A stretch of 64,000 bases of DNA from Aerococcus sp. Group 1 (GCF_000193205.1 NC_015278.1:1178001-1242000), one strand, 5' to 3'; shown: positions 9,859 through 19,695, numbered from the stretch's first letter. Translations and numbers: made by a program. Notes: generated by a model from the sequence alone, not told the origin.

Positions 9859-10437
9859 TTAATCATCTAGTTCCTCGTCCTGATTAATATAGCGAACAAG
9901 CTTTGCCGGCACTCCCACTGCTAAGGCATTGTCCGGAATATCCTTGGTTACCACGCTGCCAGCTCCAATCACTGCGCCAGAACCAATACTTACGCCAGGC
10001 ATCACGGAAACATTAGCTCCGAGCCAGCAGTTTGCACCAACCTTGATCGGTAAAGCCCGCTCAAGTCCCTGGTTACGCTTTTTGATTTGTAGGTGGTGCT
10101 GTGCTGTATAGAAACCACAAAAGGGCCCAATAAAACAGTGGTCTCCTATAGTAATAGGGGCCCCGTCCATGAAGTAAGCAGAATAATTAATAAAGCAATC
10201 ATCTCCGATACTTACATTAGTCCCATAGTCAACATAAAAAGGAGCCAGTAATTGAGACTTATCCCCGAAATGAGCAAACAATTGCCGTAAAAAGGCCCCC
10301 TTTTGCTGAGGATCTTCGGATAGACAATCATTATATTTCTTTGCTAAGCCTTGGGCCTTTTGCCGCATAGCTAATAGTTCCTCATCATAATTAGCATCGT
10401 ACCATTGACCAGCTTTCATTTTTTCGCGTTCAGACAT
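9859..10437 (-). CDS. Sugar O-acetyltransferase (maltose/galactoside type)
   Basis: This is a left-handed beta-helix acetyltransferase of the Maa/LacA family, using acetyl-CoA to acetylate sugars. The 192 residues show the N-terminal Mac domain (MKAGQWYDANYDEELLAMR) and hexapeptide repeats from about residue 70. These include FYTAQHH (the catalytic His region, near 112-118), GANCWLGANVSVMPGV and GAGSVVTKDIP. AAAAGGAAG precedes the ATG. It lies 12 bp after the CapA-like gene and is probably cotranscribed with it. The exact sugar substrate is unknown. Confidence 0.9.
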   Translation of the reverse strand: MSEREKMKAGQWYDANYDEELLAMRQKAQGLAKKYNDCLSEDPQQKGAFLRQLFAHFGDKSQLLAPFYVDYGTNVSIGDDCFINYSAYFMDGAPITIGDHCFIGPFCGFYTAQHHLQIKKRNQGLERALPIKVGANCWLGANVSVMPGVSIGSGAVIGAGSVVTKDIPDNALAVGVPAKLVRYINQDEELDD

Positions 10438-10449
10438 TTATCTTCCTTT

Positions 10450-11664
10450 TCATTCCTTAGGCCATTGCAAATTGACATGGTCAAGCGTTTCTTGGTAAGC
10501 GCGATCCACTCTAGCTTGAGTCGCATGATCTAATTGACCATAATACTTCCCGCCTTGAACCCAATCTTCTAAGACATAAACAGTGTAGTCATATAGATCG
10601 AAGCCGTGCCCTCTTTTTCCATTGGGTGTACGATTAACCCAGGTAGGATGGGCTTGAATAGTTTCAATCTTGGTGGTGTCTCCCTGCTTAGTCAAGCTAA
10701 CATCCATCAGCACCCCTCTTTCCGTCCAAGGGTTGTCAACAGTTTCGATCCGTTGATTAGATAAGAAATTCCCCATGGAATAAATAATAAACTTATTTTC
10801 ACCATTGTGGTTGACCACTTCACTTGGTTGAATAACATGAGGATGGCCCCCAAAGACGAGATCAGCTCCCCAGTCAATCATCTTATGATAGAGAGCTTTC
10901 TGTTCTTCATTAGGTTGTAACTGGTACTCAATACCCATATGCGGCATAACAATGGTTATATCCGCATTTTGCTCAGCAAAGTTAATTTCTTCCTTCATTT
11001 TTTCTTCATCAAGGTCACTCATGGAAGCCTCATATTCTTTTTTGGACAGATTTTGTTCCATACCATTGTAGCCATATGCATAATTTAAAATGGCTATTTT
11101 AATGCCATTAACCTCTTTAATCAAGAGTTGATCAGTGGAGCGTGGTGCCTTGGTATAAACTCCGATAGTATCGATCCCTAAATCATTAAAGGCTTTTTGT
11201 GTTGAAGCAACTCCTTCTAACCCCATATCCAAAATATGATTATTTGCTAAGGCCATCACATCATAACCAGCATTTTTTATAGCTGAAGCGACTTCCACTG
11301 GGGCATTAAACATTGGATAACCGGTTAACTCACGTCCTGGTGTGATGGTGCCTTCGTAATCTCCAATCACCAAATCTCCCTGGTCCAACCAATCTTTAAG
11401 GTAACGGAAGTTATTATTAAAATCATAAGTCCCATCCCCCTGCTCAGCAGACCAATAAACGATATCGTGATAAAGTAGGTCCCCATTACAAAAAATGCGC
11501 GCACTACTTGTTTTTGAAGAATTATTCTTAGGCTTTAAGCTAAACTCCCAGCTTTGACCATCCTTAGAATGCTTTAATTCTTGATAAAGAAATGCTCCTG
11601 AAATGACAATTAGTAGGGCAAAGAAAACACCTAAAAGCGCTTTTAACAGTCCTTTGATATTCAT
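10450..11664 (-). CDS. CapA family metallophosphatase-like protein
   Basis: It is related to poly-gamma-glutamate capsule protein CapA/PgsA, but no capB/capC genes are near, so a capsule role is not supported. One N-terminal membrane segment (about residues 8-28) anchors an extracellular domain. That domain has metallophosphatase-like motifs in order: FCNGDLLYHD, VIGDYEGTI, MALANNHILDMG, IVMPHMGIEYQ and VFGGHPHVIQP. The length of 404 residues is normal for the family. The second of two adjacent ATGs (11664) is best spaced from AGAGGAGGT. It follows the SNF2 gene by 34 bp in the same direction. Confidence 0.88.
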   Translation of the reverse strand: MNIKGLLKALLGVFFALLIVISGAFLYQELKHSKDGQSWEFSLKPKNNSSKTSSARIFCNGDLLYHDIVYWSAEQGDGTYDFNNNFRYLKDWLDQGDLVIGDYEGTITPGRELTGYPMFNAPVEVASAIKNAGYDVMALANNHILDMGLEGVASTQKAFNDLGIDTIGVYTKAPRSTDQLLIKEVNGIKIAILNYAYGYNGMEQNLSKKEYEASMSDLDEEKMKEEINFAEQNADITIVMPHMGIEYQLQPNEEQKALYHKMIDWGADLVFGGHPHVIQPSEVVNHNGENKFIIYSMGNFLSNQRIETVDNPWTERGVLMDVSLTKQGDTTKIETIQAHPTWVNRTPNGKRGHGFDLYDYTVYVLEDWVQGGKYYGQLDHATQARVDRAYQETLDHVNLQWPKE

Positions 11665-11701
11665 CATCTACCTCCTCTATTTTATACTTGACGTTTCACT
11701 T

Positions 11702-14644
11702 TTAACTTGCAGGCATATCTAAAATAAAGCGTAAGTCATCCATAGTTAAGTGGGAACTTTCTCCCATTTCCTCATCTTGGAAGAGTTCATCGAAAAGATG
11801 GCGTTTTTCTTCTTGTAATTCAGCAATGCGCTCTTCAATCGTTCCTTCTGTAATGAATCGGTAAACCTCAACATCTTTGGTCTGACCGATTCGGTGGGCC
11901 CTGCCGATAGCTTGTTCTTCAACAGAGGGATTCCACCACAGATCATAAAGGAAGACAGTATCCGCACCGGTCAGATTAATTCCCACCCCGCCAGCTCTTA
12001 GGGAGATTAAAAAGACAGAGCCTTCACCTTGGTTGAAGCGGTTGACTTGATCTTGACGTTTTTCTTTATTGGTTTTTCCTTCAATAATAAAATAGTTAAT
12101 CGCTTCTTGGTCTAAATAATCCTGCATGATCGCTAGCATCGATGTAAATTGTGAAAAGACCAATATTCTACGATGATTACTTAAGGCCCGTTCTAACATC
12201 CGCTTGAAATATTCAAATTTTCCACTCGTTCCTTGGTAGTCAGAATTAACTAAAGCTGGATGGCAGCAAATTTGTCTCAAGCGGGTGATGGCAGCAAGCA
12301 TTTCCATGTGTTTGTGAGAACCATTGACATCATTATCTTTTAGGCGATCGCGGATATCTTCCAAGTAAGCAAGATAAACCGCCTTTTGATTTGATTCTAA
12401 GCTAGCATAGCGATTATGTACAGACTTATCAGGCAATTCCAATTGAACTTCCTGTTTGGTTCGACGTAAGACAAAGGGGCTAACCAATTTACGAATGTTT
12501 TCAATGGACATGGCTTGAAATTCTTTCTTCTGTGGTAATAGACCTGGTAAAATCATTTGCATCAAAGCCCAAAACTCATTTAAATTATTCTCTAAAGGAG
12601 TCCCTGATAAGCCAATCCGCATGCCGCTGTCCTGGTTAACAACTGATTGGTATAAAACCGTACGTTCATTCTTGAGTGCTTGGGCTTCATCTAAAATCAA
12701 AACATCAAAATATTCTTGGTGGTAGGCTTCTTGGTCATTACGATAGGAATGGTAGGAACAAATCCAGATGGCCTTGGGATTTTCCTTGCGGATTTTTTCT
12801 CTTTCCTCAACACTACCATCTAATACCACAACCTTCACCTCTGGAGCAAAGCGTTGAATTTCATATTTCCAATTATAAATAACAGAAGCTGGCGCTAAAA
12901 TGAGTACATTGGCTTGAGGTAATTTATCAAAATAGTCCAACAGGAAAGCCACTGTTTGAACAGTTTTCCCTAGTCCCATTTCATCGGCTAATAGTCCACC
13001 TAGGTTATATTTAGCCAATTGGCCTAACCACTGAACAGCATATTTCTGATAAGGGGCTAATTCAGTTTTTAAGCCTGGATTGCTTTGGTAATCTGACCGA
13101 GCTGGGTGGATGATATCTTGGTAGAATTGTTCAAAATCTACTGCCTGGCCTAAAGCGTCTGCATATTTTAGACTCTGATAGGCAGGAACTTGCCCTCCAT
13201 TTTCCCAATGCGTATTGCCAGAACGCAGCTGCTTTAACATCTTATTCTGTTGAGGAGTAATGATTTTCTTCAAATCAATAATTTTTCCACTATCTAACTG
13301 CAGGTATTGGTCGTTTTGCTCGATAGCTTTTAAAATTTCATTGACTTCATCGTCATCAACATCATCCAGGGTGAAATTAATCGTTAAGAAGCGATTCTCT
13401 TCATTTTTACCAGTTTCTACTTTTAATTGCTTATCGTTATTTTGCCATTCCTCTAATTGTTGACTATAAGTCACCATCCATTCATCAGGAAAGAATTTCT
13501 GACAATCGTTTAAAGCTTCCATGGTTTGATTAAAATTATCAAATTGACTAATAAATTGATTATCTGATTTTTCAAAAGCTAATTTGATAAGTTGTTGCTC
13601 GGATTGAATTTCGCCCTTAATATCTCTTAAGATAATGCCCTTTTCTGGCAAAATATTTTCTCCTGGAGTATCAGATAACTGGTACTGGCCATAATGATAG
13701 ATTAAATTAGCTTGTAAGAGACGATCACTGACATCTAGGGCTATCTCTACTTTCAATGGGCCCATTCCTGAAGCAAAACTTAACAATACAATATTATTGA
13801 TAAGACCATGAGCAAGAATTTGGTAGCCAAAACAAGAAATAAACTCTTCAACCTCATCCGCACTAAGCTGCCACTGGTAGCTATGGTCAGCAAATGTCCC
13901 TTGCAACAATTCTAAATCATCAAAATAACTTTGGTCAGCTTCAATTTTATAGAGATTGTAGCCATCGAAGATCATTTGGTAGAACTTATATAAGCGCATC
14001 CTAGGATTCATGATCACTAGGTAATTTCCATCCTTGTGCTGGAGTTCAAGTAAGACTGGCCGTTTGTCTTGATAAAAGTTAAGCTCAACTAAGTCATCAT
14101 CGAGATAAAATTGGATGTTGTCGCCATCTTGATTTGATTCACTGTGCGCTTGAAAAAAATCTATCAACATGGACAATTGTTTCTGAGATAAGAAATCTCG
14201 TTGAGGGCTTTGGTGAGATGTCGAAATATTTAATCCTGCTTCTAGGCGGTGATTGTTATTTTCCTTAATCAAGGCTAATTGGTAAAGCAAGTCATAAGTA
14301 TCAGCATTAAAGGCTTCTTTAATGAGCCAGACCGCTTTATCGTGGCGGTTGGAGAGCCTATATGAGCCCGCATTTAAAAGTTGTCGATAAAAATCCGTAA
14401 AATCTTGAACATAGTAAAGTTGATCATAGCCGACTTTTAGCCTTAAATAAAAGAGTCTTTCGCTCGATAATTGATATTGGAGTCCAGTCATATCGTAAAT
14501 TTCGAATTGAACCTTTAAACGATAGGTCTTGACTTGATCCTGGTCACTGAGCTTGTAATCCATTCTTTCACGGTAGGAAGTAAGTAATTTATCAATTGAT
14601 GGATGCTGGTCCATCACATTTTCTGGATAATATGGTGACCCCAA
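11702..14644 (-). CDS. SNF2-family helicase, N-terminus cut off by IS
   Basis: This is the bulk of a bacterial Swi2/Snf2 DNA-dependent ATPase. Motifs in order: a bacterial SNF2 accessory region (residues about 1-480), Walker A GGLLADEMGLGKTVQT, DEAQ box LILDEAQALKN, motif III GLSGTPLENN, then helicase C with SLRAGGVGINLTGAD and AIGRAHRIGQ. The listed start (TTG at 14644) lies inside the IS terminal repeat, and native sequence begins at 14630 (YPENVMDQ). The missing N-terminus, a SWIM zinc finger, lies at 16284-16576 across the IS. Joining the two at the target duplication gives one frame of 1072 residues. Whether the remnant is translated from IS sequence is unknown. Confidence 0.9.
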   Translation of the reverse strand: MGSPYYPENVMDQHPSIDKLLTSYRERMDYKLSDQDQVKTYRLKVQFEIYDMTGLQYQLSSERLFYLRLKVGYDQLYYVQDFTDFYRQLLNAGSYRLSNRHDKAVWLIKEAFNADTYDLLYQLALIKENNNHRLEAGLNISTSHQSPQRDFLSQKQLSMLIDFFQAHSESNQDGDNIQFYLDDDLVELNFYQDKRPVLLELQHKDGNYLVIMNPRMRLYKFYQMIFDGYNLYKIEADQSYFDDLELLQGTFADHSYQWQLSADEVEEFISCFGYQILAHGLINNIVLLSFASGMGPLKVEIALDVSDRLLQANLIYHYGQYQLSDTPGENILPEKGIILRDIKGEIQSEQQLIKLAFEKSDNQFISQFDNFNQTMEALNDCQKFFPDEWMVTYSQQLEEWQNNDKQLKVETGKNEENRFLTINFTLDDVDDDEVNEILKAIEQNDQYLQLDSGKIIDLKKIITPQQNKMLKQLRSGNTHWENGGQVPAYQSLKYADALGQAVDFEQFYQDIIHPARSDYQSNPGLKTELAPYQKYAVQWLGQLAKYNLGGLLADEMGLGKTVQTVAFLLDYFDKLPQANVLILAPASVIYNWKYEIQRFAPEVKVVVLDGSVEEREKIRKENPKAIWICSYHSYRNDQEAYHQEYFDVLILDEAQALKNERTVLYQSVVNQDSGMRIGLSGTPLENNLNEFWALMQMILPGLLPQKKEFQAMSIENIRKLVSPFVLRRTKQEVQLELPDKSVHNRYASLESNQKAVYLAYLEDIRDRLKDNDVNGSHKHMEMLAAITRLRQICCHPALVNSDYQGTSGKFEYFKRMLERALSNHRRILVFSQFTSMLAIMQDYLDQEAINYFIIEGKTNKEKRQDQVNRFNQGEGSVFLISLRAGGVGINLTGADTVFLYDLWWNPSVEEQAIGRAHRIGQTKDVEVYRFITEGTIEERIAELQEEKRHLFDELFQDEEMGESSHLTMDDLRFILDMPAS

Positions 14645-14804
14645 TAAGTTGGACTTTATATATAGTGAGTTGGCCTTTGGCCAGCTCTTTTTTGTTGCTT
14701 ACAGTTCTTGCTTATTTCTTGCCGACACATTTACTCAGAAATTTAAACTTGTCAAGAGGAAGAGCGTAGCGGCTCTTGATAAGTTTAAAGTTTATGTGTA
14801 ATCA

Positions 14805-15694
14805 TTAAGCGGCGAAAGAAGCGTGATGAAGACGAAATTCTATAGGACTCCTAAAATCTAATTTTTCTTTGATTCTTTCACCATTGTAATAGATTATAAA
14901 ATCTTCAATCGCTTGTGCTAATTCTTCAAAGGAATGATAAGTCCGACCATAGTAGACTTCTTGTTTTAGTAGACTAAAGAAATTCTCCATTGGCGAATTA
15001 TCTAAGCAATTTCCTTTACGAGACATACTTTGAAAAATTCGGTGATCCTTCAAGAGCCGGGTGTAACTTTTCATTTGATAGGCCCAGCCCTGATCAGAAT
15101 GAAAGGTTCTTCTGTATGGACATAATTTACTTGCTTCAATGGCAGCTTGTAGCCCCTCCAACATGCTTTGTCCATTAGGCTGATGTGTTATCTTAAAAGA
15201 AATAATTTCTCGATTAAATAGATCCATGTAAGGATCTAAATAGAGTTTTCCAGTTTGATAATTCCCAGAATCATCGGCATAGTAGTATTTAAATTCTGTT
15301 GTGTCTGTTGTTATTTTTTGATAAGGAATGGTCGAATCAAACCGCCGGTTGATACGATTTGGCGCTATCTCTCCAATCGTTCCTTTGTAGGAATTATATT
15401 TTCTTGTCTTTCTAGTATAGCTAGTGACCTGTATCCCCATAATTTTCATTAGGCGTTGAACTTTGTTTTTACTGACCTTATAACCACGGGAAAGCAGTTC
15501 AGCTCGCATTCTTCGATAACCATAATCCTTATGGGTTTCTCTGATGTCTTTCATTTCCTCTTTTAAATCGGCATCCTTATCAATTTCCTCATCTTTATTT
15601 TCCAATAAAAGTAGGTCGATTTAGGAAACTTTAAAACGCTAAGAATATCTTTTAAAGCATATTTTTCATCATGGAGACGTGTGATTTCGGTCAC
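14805..15694 (-). pseudogene. IS3-family transposase OrfB (copy 1), frameshifted
   Basis: This is the DDE integrase part of the transposase. The intact stretch carries ITTDTTEF (first Asp), TFHSDQGWAYQ (second Asp) and NSPMENFFSLLKQE (Glu). The HTH_21 segment (DYGYRRMRAELLSRGYKVSK) lies upstream. Copy 1 has four T at 15598-15601 where copy 2 has five, which breaks the frame near codon 33. Merging the two copies gives a 296-residue OrfB. Start is GTG at 15694, overlapping the orfA stop (TAGTG). The break may be a sequencing indel. Confidence 0.88.
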
Positions 15695-16230
15695 TATTTC
15701 TTCTTTTCTCGCTTGACTCTTTGAGCCACACGTCTCCTCAATCCTTTTAAAAATTTGTTCTCAATTTCTAAATCCGTAATCCGTTGTTCAAGTTCCTTTA
15801 TTTTTGCTTCACTTAACTGATTGGTTTCGCTGCTATCCTTTATTTGATTGATTTGTGATTTCTTTTTAGACACTTTAGGTGGCCTTCCTTTCCTCGCGGA
15901 AAGGCCATCAAGTCCTCTTTCATGATAAGCTCTTCGCCAATTAGCGATTAGACTTGGATTATTCATGTTTAATGAATTGGCCAATTCGCGATAACTCATT
16001 TCCGTACTTTCATACAATTCTATCGCATTTAATTTGAATTCAACAGTATAAACCTGTTGAGTCCGCCTTTTCTTTAAACCATCTACACCAAATTCATAAT
16101 AGTTATTAACCCACCTTCGTAAAATAGAAGGATCTATTCCTGCTTTATTAGCTAAGGTTCGATAACTTCCTTTTTTCGCAATATAGTCTCCTACTAAATT
16201 CAGTTTAAATTCTAATGAATATTTAGACAT
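15694..16230 (-). CDS. IS3-family transposase OrfA (copy 1)
   Basis: This is the DNA-binding subunit of the transposase, about 178 residues. It has two helix-turn-helix units (YRTLANKAGIDPSILRRWVNNY near 28-49 and YRELANSLNMNNPSLIANWRRAY near 80-102) and a C-terminal leucine-zipper-like coiled coil (KIKELEQRITDLEIENKFLKG). The start at 16230 is preceded by TTGGGGG with 9-bp spacing. Its stop overlaps the OrfB GTG. The A-rich stretch just before the stop (GAAAAGAAGAAA) is a plausible -1 slip site for making the OrfAB fusion, as in other IS3 elements. Confidence 0.93.
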   Translation of the reverse strand: MSKYSLEFKLNLVGDYIAKKGSYRTLANKAGIDPSILRRWVNNYYEFGVDGLKKRRTQQVYTVEFKLNAIELYESTEMSYRELANSLNMNNPSLIANWRRAYHERGLDGLSARKGRPPKVSKKKSQINQIKDSSETNQLSEAKIKELEQRITDLEIENKFLKGLRRRVAQRVKREKKK

Positions 16231-16576
16231 AAAAATAACCCCCAAAAGTTGAATTCTTAGTCCAACTTTTGGGGGTCACTACATAATGAAATAGAGGTTT
16301 TTTTGAATATGCCATGGCACGAACCACATCATGGTCACGTAAAAACAATTCCACTGCAACAGTATGTGGGCAGTAAGATTTTTGTTGCCAAGTGATACAA
16401 CGACAAATATCTTCTTCTTTACCAGTTCCATCTAAAATAACGATGTATTTTTCATCGTCAAGAACTTCTGCGCGCCAAATAGCTTCATTTTCATTAGGAA
16501 TCACTTTTAGCACACGGTCCTGGTTAACTAGCTGCCTACCTTCCTCAATCATTTTTGTTGGTATACTCCAACGCAT
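16223..16576 (-). pseudogene. SWIM zinc-finger N-terminus of split SNF2 gene
   Basis: The native part is 16284-16576. It shows the SWIM pattern CxCx(n)CxH as ICRCITWQQKSYCPH near residue 60, preceded by short beta-strand-like text (WRAEVLDDEKYIVILDG). After AYSKKPLFHY the frame runs into the IS terminal repeat and stops at 16223. SWIM modules normally begin bacterial SNF2 proteins, and the sequence continues exactly into YPENVMDQ of the SNF2 gene at 14630 once the IS and one TAA duplication are removed. ATG at 16576 is chosen over the in-frame GTG at 16588. A promoter is visible at 16623-16651. Confidence 0.88.
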
Positions 16577-16622
16577 AAATTCACCCACTTTTTATAAATA
16601 ATTAACTTCTTTGAATTAATTC

Positions 16623-16651
16623 ATTATACCATACCGACGTAAAAGTGAATA
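16623..16651 (-). promoter_or_regulatory. Promoter of the SWIM-SNF2 gene
   Basis: TATTCA, 17 bp, TATAAT on the minus strand, about 45 bp before the ATG. The -10 box is perfect and the -35 box weak. Confidence 0.55.
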
Positions 16652-16715
16652 GAATATCCAGCCTTAACGCATATGTTGAAGTCTGTCCTTACTAATATTT
16701 AGGTCCTACAAATAA

Positions 16716-16746
16716 CAAAAACTCCTAGGAAAAGTCCCTAGGAGTT
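16716..16746 (-). terminator. Terminator after the thiolase gene
   Basis: On the minus strand AACTCCTAGG and CCTAGGAGTT pair perfectly over 10 bp around a GACTTTT loop, followed by TTTG. It ends the thiolase/CoA-transferase/permease/SDR unit. Confidence 0.85.
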
Positions 16747-16769
16747 ATATTTTAAGCTAATGATTAAAA

Positions 16770-18017
16770 TTAGCCTTGGTAATACCCATTTTCAAGTAAG
16801 AGAGCAATACCTTGTCCACCACCGATACATGCTGAAGCAATCGCGTAACGGTATTCTGGATGGTTCTTGAATTCATACAATAGAGATGTAATGATACGTG
16901 CACCAGACATGCCTAATGGGTGCCCTAAAGCAACTGCACCACCATGTGGGTTGAAATGATTCTTGTAGAAGTCAGTATCTTCTTCAATACCAAGTTCAAT
17001 TAAGCAACCAATGGTTTGAGCCGCAAAGGCTTCATTAATTTCTAGTACATCAATATCTTCTTTAAGATCCATTTCTTGACGAGCAAGAATATCTTTAATA
17101 GCTTGAACTGGTCCTAAGCCCATGTAGGCTGGATCACAACCTGCGATTTGATAATCCACAACGCGAGCCATGATTTCTAAGCCACGTTCTTCAGCAACTG
17201 ATTTAGTGGTCATAATTTCAAAAGCACCACCGTCATTTAATCCAGAAGCATTACCTGCAGTAACAATACCATCTTTTTCAAAAGCTGGGCGTAATTTAGC
17301 TAATGATTCCATCGATGTTCCTGGACGTGGATGACCGTCTTTTTCTACGACGTTAACTTTCCCCTTACGTCCTTTAACTTCTACCGGAATAATTTCTTGA
17401 GCAAAACGTCCGTTTTCAATAGCTTCTGCAGCTTTACGTTGGGATTCTACTGCAAATTGGTCAGCGCGTTCACGAGTAATTCCGTATTTACGAGCAACAT
17501 TTTCTGCAGTGTTCCCCATGTGGTTAACACCAGAATCTTTACCAGAAGCAGAGCTATGGCCAGCTAAGTTAGCATCAATTAAAGGTTTATTGCCTCCCTT
17601 TAATCCCTCATAACGAGCGGATTCTGGTAGATAGAAAGGCGCACGTGATAAAGATTCTACCCCACCAGCAGCAATAATACTTTTGTTGGAGAATAGTAAT
17701 TCTTGTGCGGCTGATACAGCGGATTGAATACCTGATCCACAGATACGGTTAATAGTCATACCTGTTGCAGTATTTTTTACTCCTGCATCAATCCCGATAA
17801 TGTTACCTAAATTATTGGTCGTTTGTGATCCAGTGACATGACCAACAATAACTTCTTCAATATCTTCAACGGCAACACCAGCACGTTTAGCAGCTTCTGT
17901 AAGAGAAATTACCCCTAATTCATCAACTGGTACAGTCTTTAAGTCGCCTAGGTAAGCACCAACAGGAGTCCGTGCGGCACCAACAAAAACAACTTCTTCA
18001 TTTTTAGCTTTTAACAT
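16770..18017 (-). CDS. Acetyl-CoA C-acetyltransferase (thiolase)
   Basis: It interconverts acetoacetyl-CoA plus CoA and two acetyl-CoA. The 415 residues carry the three thiolase signatures: NRICGSGIQSA with nucleophile Cys93, GHPLGMSGAR with His366, and ACIGGGQG with Cys397. It starts with an ATG 9 bp after AGGAGG. It is the last gene of the cluster that also has a CoA-transferase, permease and SDR. In this setting a catabolic direction (splitting acetoacetyl-CoA) is likely, though a biosynthetic role such as mevalonate precursor supply cannot be excluded from sequence. Confidence 0.93.
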   Translation of the reverse strand: MLKAKNEEVVFVGAARTPVGAYLGDLKTVPVDELGVISLTEAAKRAGVAVEDIEEVIVGHVTGSQTTNNLGNIIGIDAGVKNTATGMTINRICGSGIQSAVSAAQELLFSNKSIIAAGGVESLSRAPFYLPESARYEGLKGGNKPLIDANLAGHSSASGKDSGVNHMGNTAENVARKYGITRERADQFAVESQRKAAEAIENGRFAQEIIPVEVKGRKGKVNVVEKDGHPRPGTSMESLAKLRPAFEKDGIVTAGNASGLNDGGAFEIMTTKSVAEERGLEIMARVVDYQIAGCDPAYMGLGPVQAIKDILARQEMDLKEDIDVLEINEAFAAQTIGCLIELGIEEDTDFYKNHFNPHGGAVALGHPLGMSGARIITSLLYEFKNHPEYRYAIASACIGGGQGIALLLENGYYQG

Positions 18018-18067
18018 TCACTAAATCCTCCTTTAATTTCAAGGCCTTTATTATACAACATATCTAA

Positions 18068-19645
18068 TTATTTTTTAGATTTTGCATCAATAATTTCTTT
18101 AAGGCCGCCCCATTCTTCTTTAAAGATATCAGGATTCATTTCTTTCAAGTCTTCGGCAATTTCAGGTTCAAATTCCATTTGGTCGAGAACATCTTTTTGG
18201 AGGTCAATTCCTGGTGCAATTTCAATTAAACGAACTTTACCTTCATGTAAGTCAAAGACAGCACGTTCAGTGACGTATAAGATATTTTGGTCATTTTCTT
18301 GAGCATATTTACCAGAGAAACTTACTTGTTCAACTTCTTTCAAGAATTTAGGTCCACGACCTTGTTCATCAATGACTAATTTACCGTCTTCGATGTGTGA
18401 CTTACCACCAACAGTTAAAGTACCTACAAAGACAAGGTTCTTAGTGTTTTGAGAAATATTGATGAATCCACCTGGGCCAGGAACTTTAGGTCCAAATTTT
18501 GTAACGTTATTGTTACCATATTGGTCAATTTGTCCAATTCCTAATACAGAAAGGTCTAAACCGTTACCATCGTAGAAGTCAAATTGGTTAGCCATAGCAA
18601 TGGAAGCATCAGCATTACGTGAAGCACCAAAGTCCAAGCCACCAGCAGCACTACCACCCCAGATACCCATCTCTAGAGTTGTCACATATTCGTCAGCAAC
18701 GCCTTCTTCTTGGGCAACAGAAGCCACCATGTCAGGCGTACCGATACCTAAGTTAATCACAGAATCAGGTTGTAATTCCATAGCTGCACGACGCCCAATG
18801 ACTTTACGTGATGAAAGTGGAGCTGGTTTAACGCTGTCCACTGGAACATTGATTTTTCCAGCTAGTTCTGGGCTGTAGTAGGTTCCCATAGTTTGGTAGT
18901 GATATTCAGGGTCAGCTACCACAATATAGTCAATTAAACCGCCTGGTACCACAATACTCTTAGGATCTAGAGAGTTGTTTTCAACAATTTGTTTTACTTG
19001 AGCAATAACGGTACCACCTTTTTTCTTGGTAGCCATTGCTAATTCAAGTTGTTCAAGAATACAGGTCTCATCTTCAACGTTCATGTTTCCTTTTTCATCA
19101 GCAAATGATCCACGGATGAAGGCAACATCAATATCAAAATCTGGATATTTCAACCATTCTTCGCCACCAAATTCCGCTAATTCAATAAGTTCTTCAGTGG
19201 TTTTTTCAGTTGCTTTAGCCCCTTCTAAACGAGGGTCAACATAGGTTTGTAAACCAACTTTAGTTAAGAAAGGTTTGTTACCAGCAATAGCGCGATAAAG
19301 TTGAGTAAATACACCTTGTGGTAATAAATAGGCTTCAACTTCGTTATTAACCACCTTATCAACCATACCAGGTGAAGAACCAACGTGACCAGCAATGATA
19401 CGTTTTACCAAACCATCTGCTAATAAGTGGTCAGCACCACGGCCAGGTTTGTTGTTACCAATACCACATGACCACATGAAAGTGATATCTTTGGGATGTT
19501 GTTCTTCTTCGTAACGTTCTTTAACCCCTACTAGTAAGTCTTCAGGTAGGCCCCCTAAACCGAAAGTACAAGTAGCTAATAGATCGTTATCTTTAATTAA
19601 ATCAGCTGCTTCACGTCTTGAAATAACTGGTTTCTTTTTACCCAT
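18068..19645 (-). CDS. Acyl-CoA:acetate/3-ketoacid CoA-transferase (fused family I)
   Basis: It moves CoA between acyl-CoAs and short acids such as acetoacetate, 3-hydroxybutyrate or acetate through a glutamyl-CoA thioester. The 525 residues contain both halves. The N-terminal alpha part has FGLGGLPEDL near 28-37 and WSCGIGNNKPGRGADHLL. The C-terminal beta part has NLGIGTPDMV and TLEMGIWGGSAAGG, where the Glu is the expected nucleophile, followed by FINISQNTKNLVFVGTLT. AAGGAGAGA precedes the ATG. It lies 50 bp upstream of the thiolase gene, consistent with activation of an imported ketone-body-like acid. Confidence 0.9.
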   Translation of the reverse strand: MGKKKPVISRREAADLIKDNDLLATCTFGLGGLPEDLLVGVKERYEEEQHPKDITFMWSCGIGNNKPGRGADHLLADGLVKRIIAGHVGSSPGMVDKVVNNEVEAYLLPQGVFTQLYRAIAGNKPFLTKVGLQTYVDPRLEGAKATEKTTEELIELAEFGGEEWLKYPDFDIDVAFIRGSFADEKGNMNVEDETCILEQLELAMATKKKGGTVIAQVKQIVENNSLDPKSIVVPGGLIDYIVVADPEYHYQTMGTYYSPELAGKINVPVDSVKPAPLSSRKVIGRRAAMELQPDSVINLGIGTPDMVASVAQEEGVADEYVTTLEMGIWGGSAAGGLDFGASRNADASIAMANQFDFYDGNGLDLSVLGIGQIDQYGNNNVTKFGPKVPGPGGFINISQNTKNLVFVGTLTVGGKSHIEDGKLVIDEQGRGPKFLKEVEQVSFSGKYAQENDQNILYVTERAVFDLHEGKVRLIEIAPGIDLQKDVLDQMEFEPEIAEDLKEMNPDIFKEEWGGLKEIIDAKSKK

Positions 19646-19695
19646 TTATCTCTCTCCTTTTCTATAAATACATTTCTTTAAATACATTTCTTTTC

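Larger units (their letters stand above)
14631..16283 (-). mobile_element. IS3-family insertion sequence, copy 1
   Basis: A 1653-bp element of the IS150 group. Its ends are TATGGTGACCCC... and ...GGGGGTCACTACA, imperfect inverted repeats that share GTGACCCC and AAGTTGGACT. It is flanked by TAA at 14628-14630 and TAA at 16284-16286, a 3-bp target duplication normal for this group. It encodes orfA and orfB on the minus strand. It is nearly identical to copy 2, and the visible differences are two homopolymer lengths. It interrupts a SWIM-SNF2 helicase gene. Confidence 0.95.

Noticed and set aside
10450..11664. Poly-gamma-glutamate capsule synthesis locus
   Set aside because: Only a CapA-like protein is present; capB, capC and capE-like genes are missing.
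14990..15178. Plus-strand 62-codon frames inside the IS (also 23405-23593)
   Set aside because: Antisense shadows of the DDE transposase, present only because the two IS copies are identical.
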